Positions 24,201 through 36,900 of a stretch of 64,000 nucleotides of DNA are shown piece after piece. The notes beneath the pieces are model-generated. The model made no database searches and was not told the origin of the DNA. It worked only from the letters and a program-made list of their open reading frames with translations. Numbering within the stretch: the first letter of the stretch is position 1; every line of letters starts with the position of its first letter. The translations under genes were made by a program, and so were the position numbers. Where the stretch lies: the NCBI GenBank assembly GCA_900708905.1, contig CAADRB010000010.1:2762629-2826628 (forward strand), read 5' to 3'. The stretch is from Hymenolepis diminuta. Lineage: Eukaryota > Platyhelminthes > Cestoda > Cyclophyllidea > Hymenolepididae.

Positions 24201-24204
24201 AAAA

Positions 24205-27200
24205 CTAATATTCAGTTCCGGATTTTGGCCCAAGATACTTTGCAGATTTGATCATCAACTCAACAGAATTCAAGTAGGGCTGTAGAAATCCAAAATCTAA
24301 CTCACGAACTTCACCTGCAAAAAAAATATATTAAAGATAAATATTGAGGCAACAAATTTCTAGATAAATAAATGTTCAAAGCGAGTAGTAAAAAAAGTTA
24401 AACAACACCAGAAATTATCAGTAGAGAAGAACACGAACAGTAAGTTACCTAACGAATTATCAAATAATGTAATTGAAAATCTCTACAAGTTTAATTCGTC
24501 ATCCACAGAAATAAATGGAGTGCGTATTGGTTTGAATTTGCACAGAAGACACCTGAAATCTTCTGAAAGCCCGACCTATTTTTCAATGAATCAATAAGAG
24601 ACTTGACTTCAATTACTTTATTTGCAAAATGAATTTATTCAAGATTTAAAACTGATAACAGAATGATAATCTTCAGTTTTGTATTACGTGGAAATGTAAT
24701 ATCCAAGCCCACTTAGGGAAGCGTTTGTAACGCTCATCTTGGGTATAGGGGGCAACTTACACAACCTCCTTTTTCGTGATGACTGTGAGCTTTATTACTA
24801 GGAAGAAAAGAGTGGATACTTTGTCAGGAGGGAATACAGGGAGAAGGCGCCAGTAAATGAAAAGTGTTTTAGAAGAAAGGCATGAAGCTGACTATGATAA
24901 AGACAAATTGGTAAGCAGTTTGAGCGGTAAGATTAAAACATCACCAGACTGCTAAAAGTTTTTGTCCCAAATAGCTGCCAAGCCACCAGAAGCTATGCGT
25001 GTCTGCGCATTGATGAGGATGATAGGCGATTTAGAGACAAACTGTGGGAAATGATTATCCCGAGAAACTGCAGCTTTGAGTTTTGTTTTGTTGATCTACT
25101 TTCACTTAATTGACTGATTGCCACTATGATGATACAAAGGTACGAAGATGGCATGACTAAACACCATTTAATGAATTAGTCGGTAAGCTCCGAACACTGC
25201 TGAGCCTAAGTCTCCAATCCTGACATTTAAAAATGAGGAATAGTACTTTGCTCATTTATCAGAATATGATTGCAGTAAGATTTCATTAATATTATTACTC
25301 AAACCTTCTTCAATAAAGTTCAATGGGAAGGCGACAAACAACCCTCACATTTGTTGCTTAGCATTAGAAAAATCAAGTCCCACAGTTTATCACCAAATAG
25401 CCCATCAGGTGCATATCTTCTAACAGCTTAACTTCTGTCCACCTACTTGCAGTTTTTATTTAGTCAAATAAAGTGTCATTGGAGTAAATAAATTCCGTAT
25501 AATCTCTTAGGGTCTCAGTCACCTGCAGCTTAGCAATATGTAGTAGACAGATAGATTACTGTAGCAGAGGTAGGACCTAGCACAACAAGAAGAGCCTTGC
25601 TTTACAAAACAACCATTATTGAATTTGAAGGATGACCCTCTGCATTCCCCAAAACTAGTGTTTATTCACATTCTCTATGAAAATATTTCGATTTCTCGCC
25701 CACGAAGCCACAGTGATATCTTTATATCCCTACGACTCAAACCCCTACTTCTCATACTTGTCTACTTTAGACAAGTTTATCGATTCTCCTCCTTCTATAA
25801 CTGTCCTGTTTCATTTAAAAGTACCTCTGCATTCATACCTCACGCGCGTCCTTGTCCAAGTGACTCATGTAAACTGCCCCTGAATTTCCAATGCTACATG
25901 CCTTCTCCTACGCCGATCTCTCTTCGCCTTTGCTCCCTATCTCTCTCTTACGTGCTTAAATCCTCATTGTGGCTTGACCAATACATTTTGGCCAAAACAG
26001 CTCTTGGTTTTCTGCTCTAGAACAAATGTTAATTGTCAGCTGTTTTTTTACCTTAGCCTCAACAAATTAATTAATAAAATTGGATTTTTTGCTTTGTGAT
26101 GGGTAATATCATGCCAAGAAAGTGCCTAATAGTCATCTAACCCATTTAACTTGAGTATTTCCAGATGAAAATTTTCTTCTTACATAAAATCTATCAAAAG
26201 TGGTTCATGGCATTTGAGATTCAAAAGCATGATTGCAAACGATCTTTCTTGAAAAAGTATATTCGGCGCGTTTTTCACCCAATAAACTTCCAAAAACAGT
26301 TTAAGTTAAAGTGGTACCAATGACAGCATGAGTCCTAGAGTAACCCTTACATAAACAAAAAAACGTTCAAATTTCACCATCTATCCCGTGATACGATACG
26401 GATAGAGGCATAGTTCCTTAAATAAATCGTATCTGCGAAATAAAAATAATGTTGTTAGTTTTATTATATTAAGAAAGCCAAATTTCTATGGCCATGAAAA
26501 CTCAGGGATTCGAAAAACGCAAAAAATTTCATCAATTTAACCGATAGTACGCATTTGTAACAAACATAATGAGAAATGAGTTCTATTTCTTAGTAATAAA
26601 AGACAATCCCGTTAAAAATGGCTATCTTATAGAATGACAGTAATAAGTAAATTTAGACTAGTAATTATAAAGTAGTGAAAGCAAACTACTAAAAGTGGCA
26701 GTGGTATCTATCAAATAAAAATAAAGACGCAACGCAAATGACAAACTAGCGTAAGTAAAGATAGTTAGGATAATTAACCGAAAATAAATTTAACCCACCA
26801 GGTTTAAGAGAAGACAACTTTTCTCGAACAATTTGGAGAACTTCATCAAAAGAAATACTTGAAACGGTGTAAAACTTCTCTGCTAAGGCATTTGGGAGTA
26901 AAGGTCTGACAACACATTGGAGTTGAACAGGTTGATCATTTAATCCACAACGGAAAGCCGTAAACGAGGTCGTCTTTGTCTATACTAAGTCAATTTATAT
27001 AATAACACTACACCTTAGAATCAGCGGTGTTTTTTCCAAAGAGAGCCAAAAACGCAATAGAATTTGGGAATTTAGCTTGAAATCCTACATGAAATTCGAT
27101 GTCTTCTTCCGTTAACTGTAGTCCGAGTTCATTGTGGGAATGATACCAACCAACAACTTTAAGTGGTATACCAATGATACGACTTAGTTCCTAACATTGG

Positions 27201-27448
27201 AATAAAGAATTAAATAAATACCTTGCACTTCGCTTCCACTGATATCTCGGAGGAATTCATATCCGAACATAGTGGAATGGATGAAATAACAAAAACGTCA
27301 TCATTAGTAATCTAAAAGAAAGTGAAATTACACATATTTGTACTACTGATCCGAGTAAAATTCCCCTAATTTCTTTTGCGATATCGATACTATAATGAAG
27401 TGAAATCGAGTGAAAAGCGGAGGGAGAAAGTTTAACTAAGGAACTCAT
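24205..27448 (-). CDS. Second BRCC36-related MPN/JAMM-domain protein, diverged active site
   Basis: Exons on minus are 27448-27347, 27311-27222, 27190-27014, 26979-26799 and 24314-24205, giving 219 aa. The first donor could also be three bases later. The start MSSLVKLSPSAFHSISLHYS parallels MDEIKLSPSAYQTIVTHALT of the neighbouring BRCC36 gene, and KVVGWYHSHN parallels KVLGWYHSHP. The metal ligands Glu26, His81, His83 and Asp94 are kept with correct spacing, but the Pro after HSH is Asn84 and the usual Ser is Thr91. It may be a catalytically altered paralogue or a partner subunit; activity cannot be judged. Three introns are 31-35 nt, while the last is about 2.5 kb. An intact TTTTTCCTTTCTAG acceptor-like sequence ends 18 nt before the ATG. 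Confidence 0.85.
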
Positions 27449-27947
27449 CTTTAAAAATGAAATGGTCTAGAAAGGAAAAAGTCAAAGCAAGTTTAACCAT
27501 AAATTTAGGCACACTTTTACGACAGCAGGTTACTTAATTTGGCAAGGTGGAAACCGATCACTTCTGAAATCACAAGACCTTGAATGACGATATATCTTGT
27601 ATGAAATTCGGGGAATTTACATGTGTGCAGTCTTCGTAAAAGCTTTATAATTCACATATTTAAAATAATTTAGCGATTACATATTCAAGTAATAAATTTA
27701 GTTTACGTTATTTGATGGCGTTACTAAACATTTAATAATTTCAGATATAAAAAATGATCTGATCTTTCTTGCAATATATAAATGTAGGGATCTCTAGTCA
27801 TTTCTTTACATTTGATTGGAAATGTACATATTTTTATTATTTAAGAATGTGTCTGTATTTGTCACATAAGACCTTGAGATCGCTTACAGTCTACTCATGT
27901 GCGCTAATCGTAATCCCCTTCGTTCGATAAATAATCTTTCTTCAAGC
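27449..27947. promoter_or_regulatory. Shared upstream region of the MPN gene and POLD1
   Basis: The two genes diverge from this 499-bp spacer, so both promoters should lie here. Acceptor-like sequences abut each end: TTTCCTTTCTAG on minus ending at 27,467 and CTTTCTTCAAG on plus ending at 27,946. No clear TATA or CCAAT pair was recognised. Confidence 0.45.
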
Positions 27948-30900
27948 ATGAAACGCAGCAAGTATGTGTTGATTTATATCATTTTTAAGTCAATATTAAG
28001 TTGAGACTTGTTTATATGGCCTACTTGTTACCTGCCATTGTTAAATGTCCTTATTTTTTCATAGATCTGGCAATGATGCAGAAGACGATTTGGGTCCTTC
28101 GACATTTGAGCGGGAGCTTATGATGCTTGATGAAGCAGATGATCTAGATGAAGCTATTCTTGTGGATGAAAGTGACATAGTCACGGCTGAATCGAAAATT
28201 ATTTTGCCCAAATCATGGCTCAGACCTCCTGTTTCACCTGTCGATCCAGCTAAAGATAAAATCATCTTCCAACAGATTGACGTAGACTTCTATAAGGGTG
28301 ATAAACTCGCTAAAATGCCTGGACCTAATCACAGTCCTGTTCCGATTATCCGTGTCTATGGAGTCACAGAGAGCGGAAACAGTGTTGTAGCCCATGTACA
28401 TGGTTTTATGCCGTATTTCTATGTGGCTGCCCCTCAACTTTTCACAAATGATCATCTTGCTGAGTTTAGAAAGCAGCTAAATCTTATTTTACATCGAGAA
28501 CTCAAGGGCAACCAAGCAGAAGGCATTCAGGATCTGGTTCTGAAAGTAGATTTGGTTGAGAAAGAGAGTTAGTAAACTTATTTGTCTATAGTGAGATTTA
28601 TAATTCCTTTAACTTGTCAAACCTCGATGTATTCGTTTAGGTATTTTCGGTTTCCGCGGCAGTTTGAAATCAAAGTTCATTCAGATAGTTGTGGCTATGC
28701 CTCGATTTATCGCAACTGCTAAACGTGTTCTCGAAAATGGATTTTCGTTTGGTAATTTCTCATCTTGGGTAAGGCAAATTAATTATACCTTCTGTATTTA
28801 TTGATTTTCTGAGCTTTATTAAATCAAATAATTTATGGTGTTGTTTTTTGAAAATCATGAACATTATTACAATTATGACATGGGAGTCGAGTCAACTAGA
28901 GAAATTTAATGCAATTTTTAGGCTCTTATCATTTCTACTGTTACGGCCCCCAATAAATGTACGGATTCAGTCTCTCTTTAAACTATCAGTAGTTAAGGAG
29001 TTCTGGAATGGGTCTTGACAGTTTTGAGCCATCCATTAGCATATAAGTGTATGAAGCTATAATTCTATGCCACAACAGACTTTCGTCGGTGGACCGCAGT
29101 TAACCATTACGTGTCAAGCAATCTAAAACGTTGCGTTCTTTGTTATTTAGTGCCTATTTTTATCATTCTCATCACTTGGATAAATCGGTTTGTTTATTTT
29201 CTTGTCGATTCTCACTTAAGAGGTAGTCATCGGACAGGTGTCTTTTGTCATATTTGATTTCTCCTTTTTTTATGATCGGTTGTATGGCCGAGGCTTCCTA
29301 TTAGATTATTTTTCTGCTAACACCTTGTTAATAATATATCACAGTTTATATATGTCCGTTTATTATTAAGAGTAGTATACAATGTACTACTTGGACAGGC
29401 AGATGCATAGCTATACTAGAGAGGAAATAGTTTCGAGAACGGTGGAGAAATTTGGTCCATGACATTCAGACTAATTGCTTCTCTATTCAGCCCAAAGTAC
29501 ATATGTTGTTGCTTTCAAAACAATCTTTTGAGGAGGGCCGCATTGGATCCGATATCAACATTAAGGATGACATTTTGGCATATGACGTTTCAACCATCCT
29601 TGTCTTTTATAAGACTTAAAACACCCGGAAATTGGACGCTGGAATTCCTTGTTGATCATTGTGCTCGAGGAATAGTACGTGTATTGCTTCTTTTCGTAAA
29701 CATTTGTATACAGTTGGTCGCTTCGCACTTGGCTTTTCCGCTCGATTTCCCTTAAGATGGCGATTTACGTTATAAAGACAGCAGTTGACGTTTTTGGCTA
29801 TTTTGGTCACAACGGCTCGTTCAAATCAAAGACTTTCTTGGCGTCCCTACCACAGTGCTGTAGTGAACATCTTGTTGGCAAATAATCAATCAAAATTCAA
29901 TTTTAACGTAACTTCTTCCACTTACGATTTCTATACGCGTTAATACCGGTTTGAGGTATTTTTCTCTCTCGAGCTCGATTATTATACATTGAAAGAATTG
30001 AGCTTTAGCCGGTAATGCGAATGAACAAACTACAAAGATAACTTGTGATACTAATACTGCTAGTATGATTTAACTTAATCTTGAAATTTGACCATGCATA
30101 TATACTCAATTTTCTTCCATTTTTTACTTTTCTGAGGGTGTACCTACCGCTTTTTTATAAGTAAGGAAGAGTAATAATAGGTGTGAATCTTTCGAAGTGC
30201 TAACTTTAGTTATCTTCCGAAGTTGACATTTTTGGCTCTAGTTAACTGCCGTTAAATTTGATGTCTATATATTTAATCAGAACGCAGGCATATTTTGTCT
30301 TATTAACCGATTGCATTTGTTTTTTGCAGTGTTATGCGCCCTTCGAAGCGAATATCGATTTCGAGACTCGATTCATGGTGGACATCAATATGACAGGATG
30401 CTGTTGGATTGAACTCCCTCCAGGGAAGTACCTGATGCGTCAGAGAAGTCAATTTACCTCCCCGTCGAAGTCCTCTCCTAAGAAATCTCGCCTTGTTCAA
30501 ATTCCCGACAAATTCCTTTCTCCAGCCACCGGACAGACTCGTTGCCAATTGGAATTGGATATTGCCTGGAATGATGTCGTAATATACTCCACTGAAGGAG
30601 AATGGAGCAAAATCGCGCCGATTAGAATCCTCAGCTTCGATATTGAGTGTGCTAGTCGAAAGGGTAAGTTCTGAACAGGACTCTTTTCTTACTTGATTGA
30701 GAACACTTCTCAGTGATATCACAAGACGTAAATTATTTGTTGATTTCTAAGTATAACTTTCGGTTAAGAGATGTCTAAATTTTTTTTCTATTTCTTGAGC
30801 TTTACGATATCCAGAAACGGGCTTTTTGTGATCGATGGTTCTCTGAGGGAAACTTGAGGTCACTGCACGATTAAACACTTCGTGGTAACAGTTCGAATTT

Positions 30901-33900
30901 GGTAATAGTTCCGATGTTGCAGCAGGATCAATCACTTCAAGCGTCACTGTGTGGTCGAGATAAAAATTTTGGAAATGCATAGAAATTTATCTTTTAATAT
31001 CTTCCTTTACCTTTTGTACCAATTTCAGTTGATTAGTAGCTTAATTGTAGCCTAATAGCCATTGATTCCTTAAAAATTCCATCACATCTAGTCAAATATG
31101 GATTTTGTTACACAGTGAATTTTGCTAATCGAAACGTAAGAAGGGCATTGGGGGAGGTCAAGCCAATTCCGTGCGTCCGTTCATCTATCGGTCATTGACT
31201 TAGTCTCAGTCAGCTATACGGTGACTTATTCTTCATTATATTTATATCGGTGTATTAGTACTTATCTGTGTGTTCTCTTCTATTCTTTTTTTGCTTTGGG
31301 TTGCTCGGTGAGAGCAGGCACCAAGTACTTTGGTACTAAAGTTTCCGGTTTCCGATCAACACCTTTTTCTATTTTAGGTATCTTTCCAGTGCCAGAACAT
31401 GATGCTGTGATCCAGATTGCCAACATGGTTATCAACTACGGCGATTCCAGACCCTTTATTCGTAATGTCTTTACTCTCGACACTTGTGCACCGATTGTCG
31501 GTTCTCAAGTCATCTGTTTTGCAACTGAGACGGAGATGCTTTCTGTAAGTTGTCCCCTAATCATCTATGCTATTATCTAGAGATGGGCATCATTTGTGCG
31601 GGAAGTCGACCCGGATATGATCACAGGCTACAACATGCAGAATTTTGATCTGCCCTACTTGGTTAATCGATGCTCTCATCTCAAGGTCTCCTCCTTCCCC
31701 TTCTTGGGGCGAGTGCTTGGCGCCAAGTCGGTTGTGAAGGAGAGTATGATCCAATCGAAGCAGATGGGTCGACGAGAGAACAAGTATGTCTCTATCGATG
31801 GTCGTATTCAATTCGATCTTCTCCAGGTACGTTTTATTCATTTGTTGATAAGAGAGTTAACCCAACGGAATGGGTTGATGACCACGGTAAAGATCTCATT
31901 GCTTATATTATTTAGTGTGACGTTAGTGTGGCCATCAATCTATGCATCTGCCAAATTGGAAGTCACGAATTAGTTGAACGTCATGGTCCATCGTTCTGGT
32001 ATGAGTGCCACTTCTCTGTCCAAGAAGAATGTTCGAAATCACTTTTCACAAATAGACTAGGGATTTACTAGGTATAGTTTTTTAAGCTCTCTTTTAAGCC
32101 TTTGACTGACTTACAAACATAAGATCTAGGTCGATATTCTTGACAGTTTTACGTGAAGTAATTGGTTTTTCTGTTTAGATCAGAGTTTTAGGTTGACCCT
32201 TTCTAAAGATCATAGTGTTCAGCTAGAACTAATGAGGTACTATTCATTTATTGTAGAGCGTTATAGCTTTAGAATGATTAATGCTGAAAAGGGTGGTTTT
32301 TCCTATGCCCTCATCTTTCTAGATTCGACGAATTTCAATAGAATCCAGATGTGAATGGTCTTGAGGATTGATTTGATGATTGAGTCATTGGAGACGTTCA
32401 TTGCATGACTGGCTAGCTGAAATTTTACGGTAGTAGGAGGGAGAAATGAGGGGTGTTAAGCCATTACATGGAACCTTAAAAGCGCCGGTAGTCTGCTCAC
32501 GAAAATGGTTGGCAGTTAATATACCACGCAGTTACTTCACAATTTCGCGTCTCTGAAATTTGACCCCCACGCTTTTAATAAGCAGTATTTTTGAATTCAG
32601 GTGCTCTTGAGGGACTACAAATTACGAAGCTACACTCTGAACGCTGTAAGTTATCATTTCCTGCAAGAACAGAAGGAAGACGTTCATCACAGTGTCATTA
32701 CAGATCTCCAAAATGGTAACGAACAGACACGGAGGCGTCTAGCTGTCTACTGCCTCAAAGATGCCTACCTTCCCCTACGCCTATTAGACAAGCTAATGTC
32801 CGTAGTTAATAATGTGGAAATGGCGCGTGTAACAGGTGTCCCAATAACCTATCTTCTCAAACGAGGTCAACAGGTCAAGGTTATCTCTCAACTCCTGCGT
32901 AAGGCAAAAGAGCACGATCTCTTGCTGCCTACTCAACGACCAGGACAAGGAGATGAGTATGTTGGCGCCACGGTTATTGAACCCCGGCGAGGTTTTTACA
33001 ACGAACCAATAGCGACGCTGGACTTCTCTAGTCTGTATCCGAGCATTATGATGGCACATAATCTCTGTTATACCACTTTGATCAAACCGGAGGACATTTC
33101 TGCAGCCGGTGGAATCAATACTTTCTGCATGAAGTATGAACTCGGTCCAGATGATTACATCAAAACCCCCACGGGGTCGTATTTCGTGAAAAAACATGTT
33201 AGAAATGGTCTGCTTCCGCAGATTCTTGAACAGCTTCTAATTGCTAGAAAGAAGTAAGCTTTTTCTGCATTATAATTTGAGAATTCTATATGTTAGAAAC
33301 GGTATTACACAAAATAATTAATAAGTAACTCCTTATTTTCAAATTCAAATAATATTATTATTTTAGTATTTGTCGAAGTAACAGTGTTTAAGATAGAGGA
33401 TAGAAGGAGAGGAGATAAGAATAATGGGTCACTTGAAAACAACTTGTAGGTATTGTCCATCTTGAGACGAAACACAAACACTGGGCTCATTGGGCTTTGT
33501 TTTGTCGACTTCTTATCGCCTTTTTTAAATGTCTGTCTAGAGCTATTGTTGTCACTAGGATGAGCGGCTGTATGTGTAGTAAAAAAGTCTCATAAGGTAT
33601 GACAGAACCTTCATTCTTCAATTTAAAAACATTTTGACTTTTCTGCTGCGCATTAATTGAATACATATTGGGTTTAGGTTGTGATGGTAGTGAAATATCT
33701 TAATAGTTCTTATCGTATAATCTTTTAAACATTTCTGAGAAATGGGATGCTTACAATTGATGGAATTATGCATATTTGCAGTAAAGTAATGTCGTCTAAT
33801 GTGTTGGTACATTTTCTTGTTTTTGATATTTTCCAGGAAAGTTCTGGAAAGAGGAATTAACTTATTTGAGGTTAATGATCATTATTTTTTCCTTATTTTC

Positions 33901-36900
33901 TCGGCCAGAATCTTCCTGTGTTATTCCATCTAGCTGAAAACAAAACGTCAGGTAGATTTTTGATGAACACATAAAAGTCATAATCTTATTAGACCCTCAT
34001 GGAATCTTAATCGAAGAGATCATTTGGTTATTATATGATATTTTAATCGGTTTTTTAATAAGGTAATGAAAAGACCCCAATATGGTTTTTACCCTAAGTA
34101 GGGATTTGCGTTTCATCTGTCGATTTTAGAGCTAAACGTGAGCTGGTTATGGAAACTGATCCTTTTAAGCGCTCTGTTTTGGACGGTCGTCAATTGGCCC
34201 TGAAGGTTAGTGCCAACTCTGTCTACGGTTTCACAGGAGCTCAGGTGGGAAAACTTCCCTGTTTGGAGATTTCTGGATCTGTCACAGCATTCGGTCGGCA
34301 AATGATTGAAGAGACTAAACGTCTTGTTGAAGAAAAGTTCACGATGGCGAATGGATACAGGGACAACGCTATGGTGTGTTAGAATCCCATTGTATCTCAC
34401 TTTGCTAACTACTGAAACAATTTCAGCGATTGATGTTATTTCTCTTAGGTAATATACGGTGATACGGATTCCGTAATGTGTAAATTCGGGGTTTCCACAG
34501 TTGCAGAAGCTATGGAATTGGGTCGTGAAGGTGCAGAATACATTTCCAGCAAGTTTTTGGATCCAATCAAGCTGGAATTCGAGAAGGTAGACTTAAAAAT
34601 ACCTTCCGATTGGTTTGATTAGAGTGTCTGACTAAATCCTTTTTTCTTTTAGGTGTACTTCCCATACCTTCTGATTAATAAGAAACGCTATGCAGGTCTC
34701 TACTTTACCAAGCCAGACAAGTTTGACAAAATGGATTGCAAGGGTATTGAGACAGTGAGACGTGATAACAGCCCTCTTGTGGCAAACCTTGTCAATGCTT
34801 GTCTTGAACGTATTCTCATTGACAGGTTAGGCTCTTCTTTCACTTCTCCTTTGTTCACATGTACCCTGTTTTTAAAATTATAGGCTCCGTTTATAGAGTT
34901 ACTTAAAGAGTATTAGTGATAAGTTATATCTTTGGCTTTCTAGATATCGGAACTTATACTTTTGATATACTTGAGTTACTTCAGTCATGACTTTGTCCAC
35001 GTCTCCTTAGTTCCTGTTAATATGTGGCAGCTTAAATTATATTTCCGTTTGAAAACAACGATTTCTCTTAAAAGAAGTAATTTGCTCATGCAGATTTGGA
35101 TCAGTTGGGAATATTTGATTGTCTCATTAGCCAACAATCCTGACTGTGGGAGAAAATCAGGATCGATAATCCTTTATCCGTTCAGGTGAACTGGAAATAT
35201 TCCTTTATATTTCTAATAAATTTCCAAGAGTTATTTCGAGAAAATCCTTCGCACATTATGTATTTCTACTGAAGAAGCAGTTACGGATTATTAGTTATCA
35301 ATGTACAATGCAAAAAAATCGCTAAGCTACCCCCTTTCGAGCTTATACTAACTTCACCATAAATAAGGCGGAAGGGAGACGTTGGACGTCATGGGATACT
35401 TGTGATAGGAAGGAATAAGGAAGGCATTCATCTCTTGGATAGAAAACTGAAAAGTTCAACGAGTGGGACTTAGTTAACTGGAAATAATCCATAAGTTAGT
35501 TTGAAGGTGAGTTTCGTAAAGTAAGCTCTTCTACATTTTTGTAATGCTATGAAGTCTAGCTTTTACCGCTATAATCTGTGTGTGCATTAGATATCGATAA
35601 GCTAGTCATCTTCATATTGTTGATACTTGAATATCAAAATATTGCCGGATAACGGTTACTGTCCCGAATAACTGTCAAGGTCTTAGCAGTAGTATGCGTT
35701 CGCACTTAGTATGGATGATGGTCTCCCATCCCGAAATAAAACACTACGGCTTTGAGTTTGTCGACTTCCAACTCAATATGCGGGCGATAAAAAGCTGAGA
35801 TAAACGTATGAACAATTTAAAAGAGCATTAGTGAAGCATGTCCCTTGCTCTTCTCTCCTTATCAGTTGACCTCGGATATCCCCTTCCCTAATACTTAAGT
35901 TCTGTAATGTATAATAGACCGTATAAGAATCTCAGTTAGTATGGTCCTTAGGTAGTCTCCCTAACCTAAAATCTAGTTCATCGCTACCACCAACATTCTT
36001 TTTACGGAATTATGGTACTGTGGGGAGCGTATTTAAGAACATCATAAAAATAAGGTAATATAAAATGAAAGAGCATAATGTCTAAACGATTCATGAAATA
36101 TGGATCAAGGTGCATCAAAGTTAACAAAAGTAAAAGGAAATGACCACCTCAATGACCTCTTTCCTCTAATCCAGCAAGGGATATGATGATGAGTATATCT
36201 CGGTATGCAAATTACTCCACCGATTCATATTCTACTTCTACAATGGTCTACTTGCTGGCATGCCTGCTTCCGTACTGGTGCTGCCCTCCCTACTTCAGAT
36301 TTTCTAGTGATTTACAATATGTTAAAATCTATTCCCGTTTATATTCCAGGGATCCAAACGGAGCCATCAGCTATGCTCAACACACCATCTCCGATCTCCT
36401 CTGCAACCGAATCGATATTGCCCAGTTAGTGATAAGCAAGGAGCTGACCAAAACAGATCAGGAGTACACAGGCAAACAAGCTCATGTCGAGTTGGCCAAT
36501 AAGATGCGTCGTCGTGATCCTGGATCAGCACCTCAGTTGGGTGATCGTGTGCCTTACGTCATCACTGCAGTAGGTGGGAAAAATACCGCCGCTTATCTCA
36601 AGGCGGAAGACCCACTGTATGTTCTACAACACAATGTGCCAATTGATGCCAAGTACTATTTGGAGAACCAGCTTGCTAATCCCCTCATGAGAATTTTTGA
36701 GCCTATTCTTGGGGAAGCGAAGGCGAAATCGGCCCTACTAAGTTAGTCTTGTTGGATGTATTAAAGGAAAATTATCGTTAATTATTCATAAAATTTGCAT
36801 ATTTGTTAAAGGGTGTTAAATTGCAGGGTTACTGCCTTGCAGAATTTTGGAGCAAGGTCTGTCATAAAAGCAATTACTTGTTATTATTGAGTTCCACATG

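Noticed and set aside
24650..25560. Possible retroelement in the MPN intron
   Set aside because: Mixed composition hinted at old coding sequence, but no protease, reverse transcriptase or zinc-knuckle motif could be found.
25619..26020. 133-codon open frame on plus inside the last MPN intron
   Set aside because: It has no recognisable domain, is Ser/Leu/Pro-rich, and has no splice partners. It lies in an intron of the opposite-strand gene and is most likely chance.
28752..28768. Earlier donor (G|GTAATT at 28,752) for POLD1 exon 3
   Set aside because: It leaves the wrong phase for the exon at 30,330. The donor GTAAGG at 28,769 restores frame and length.
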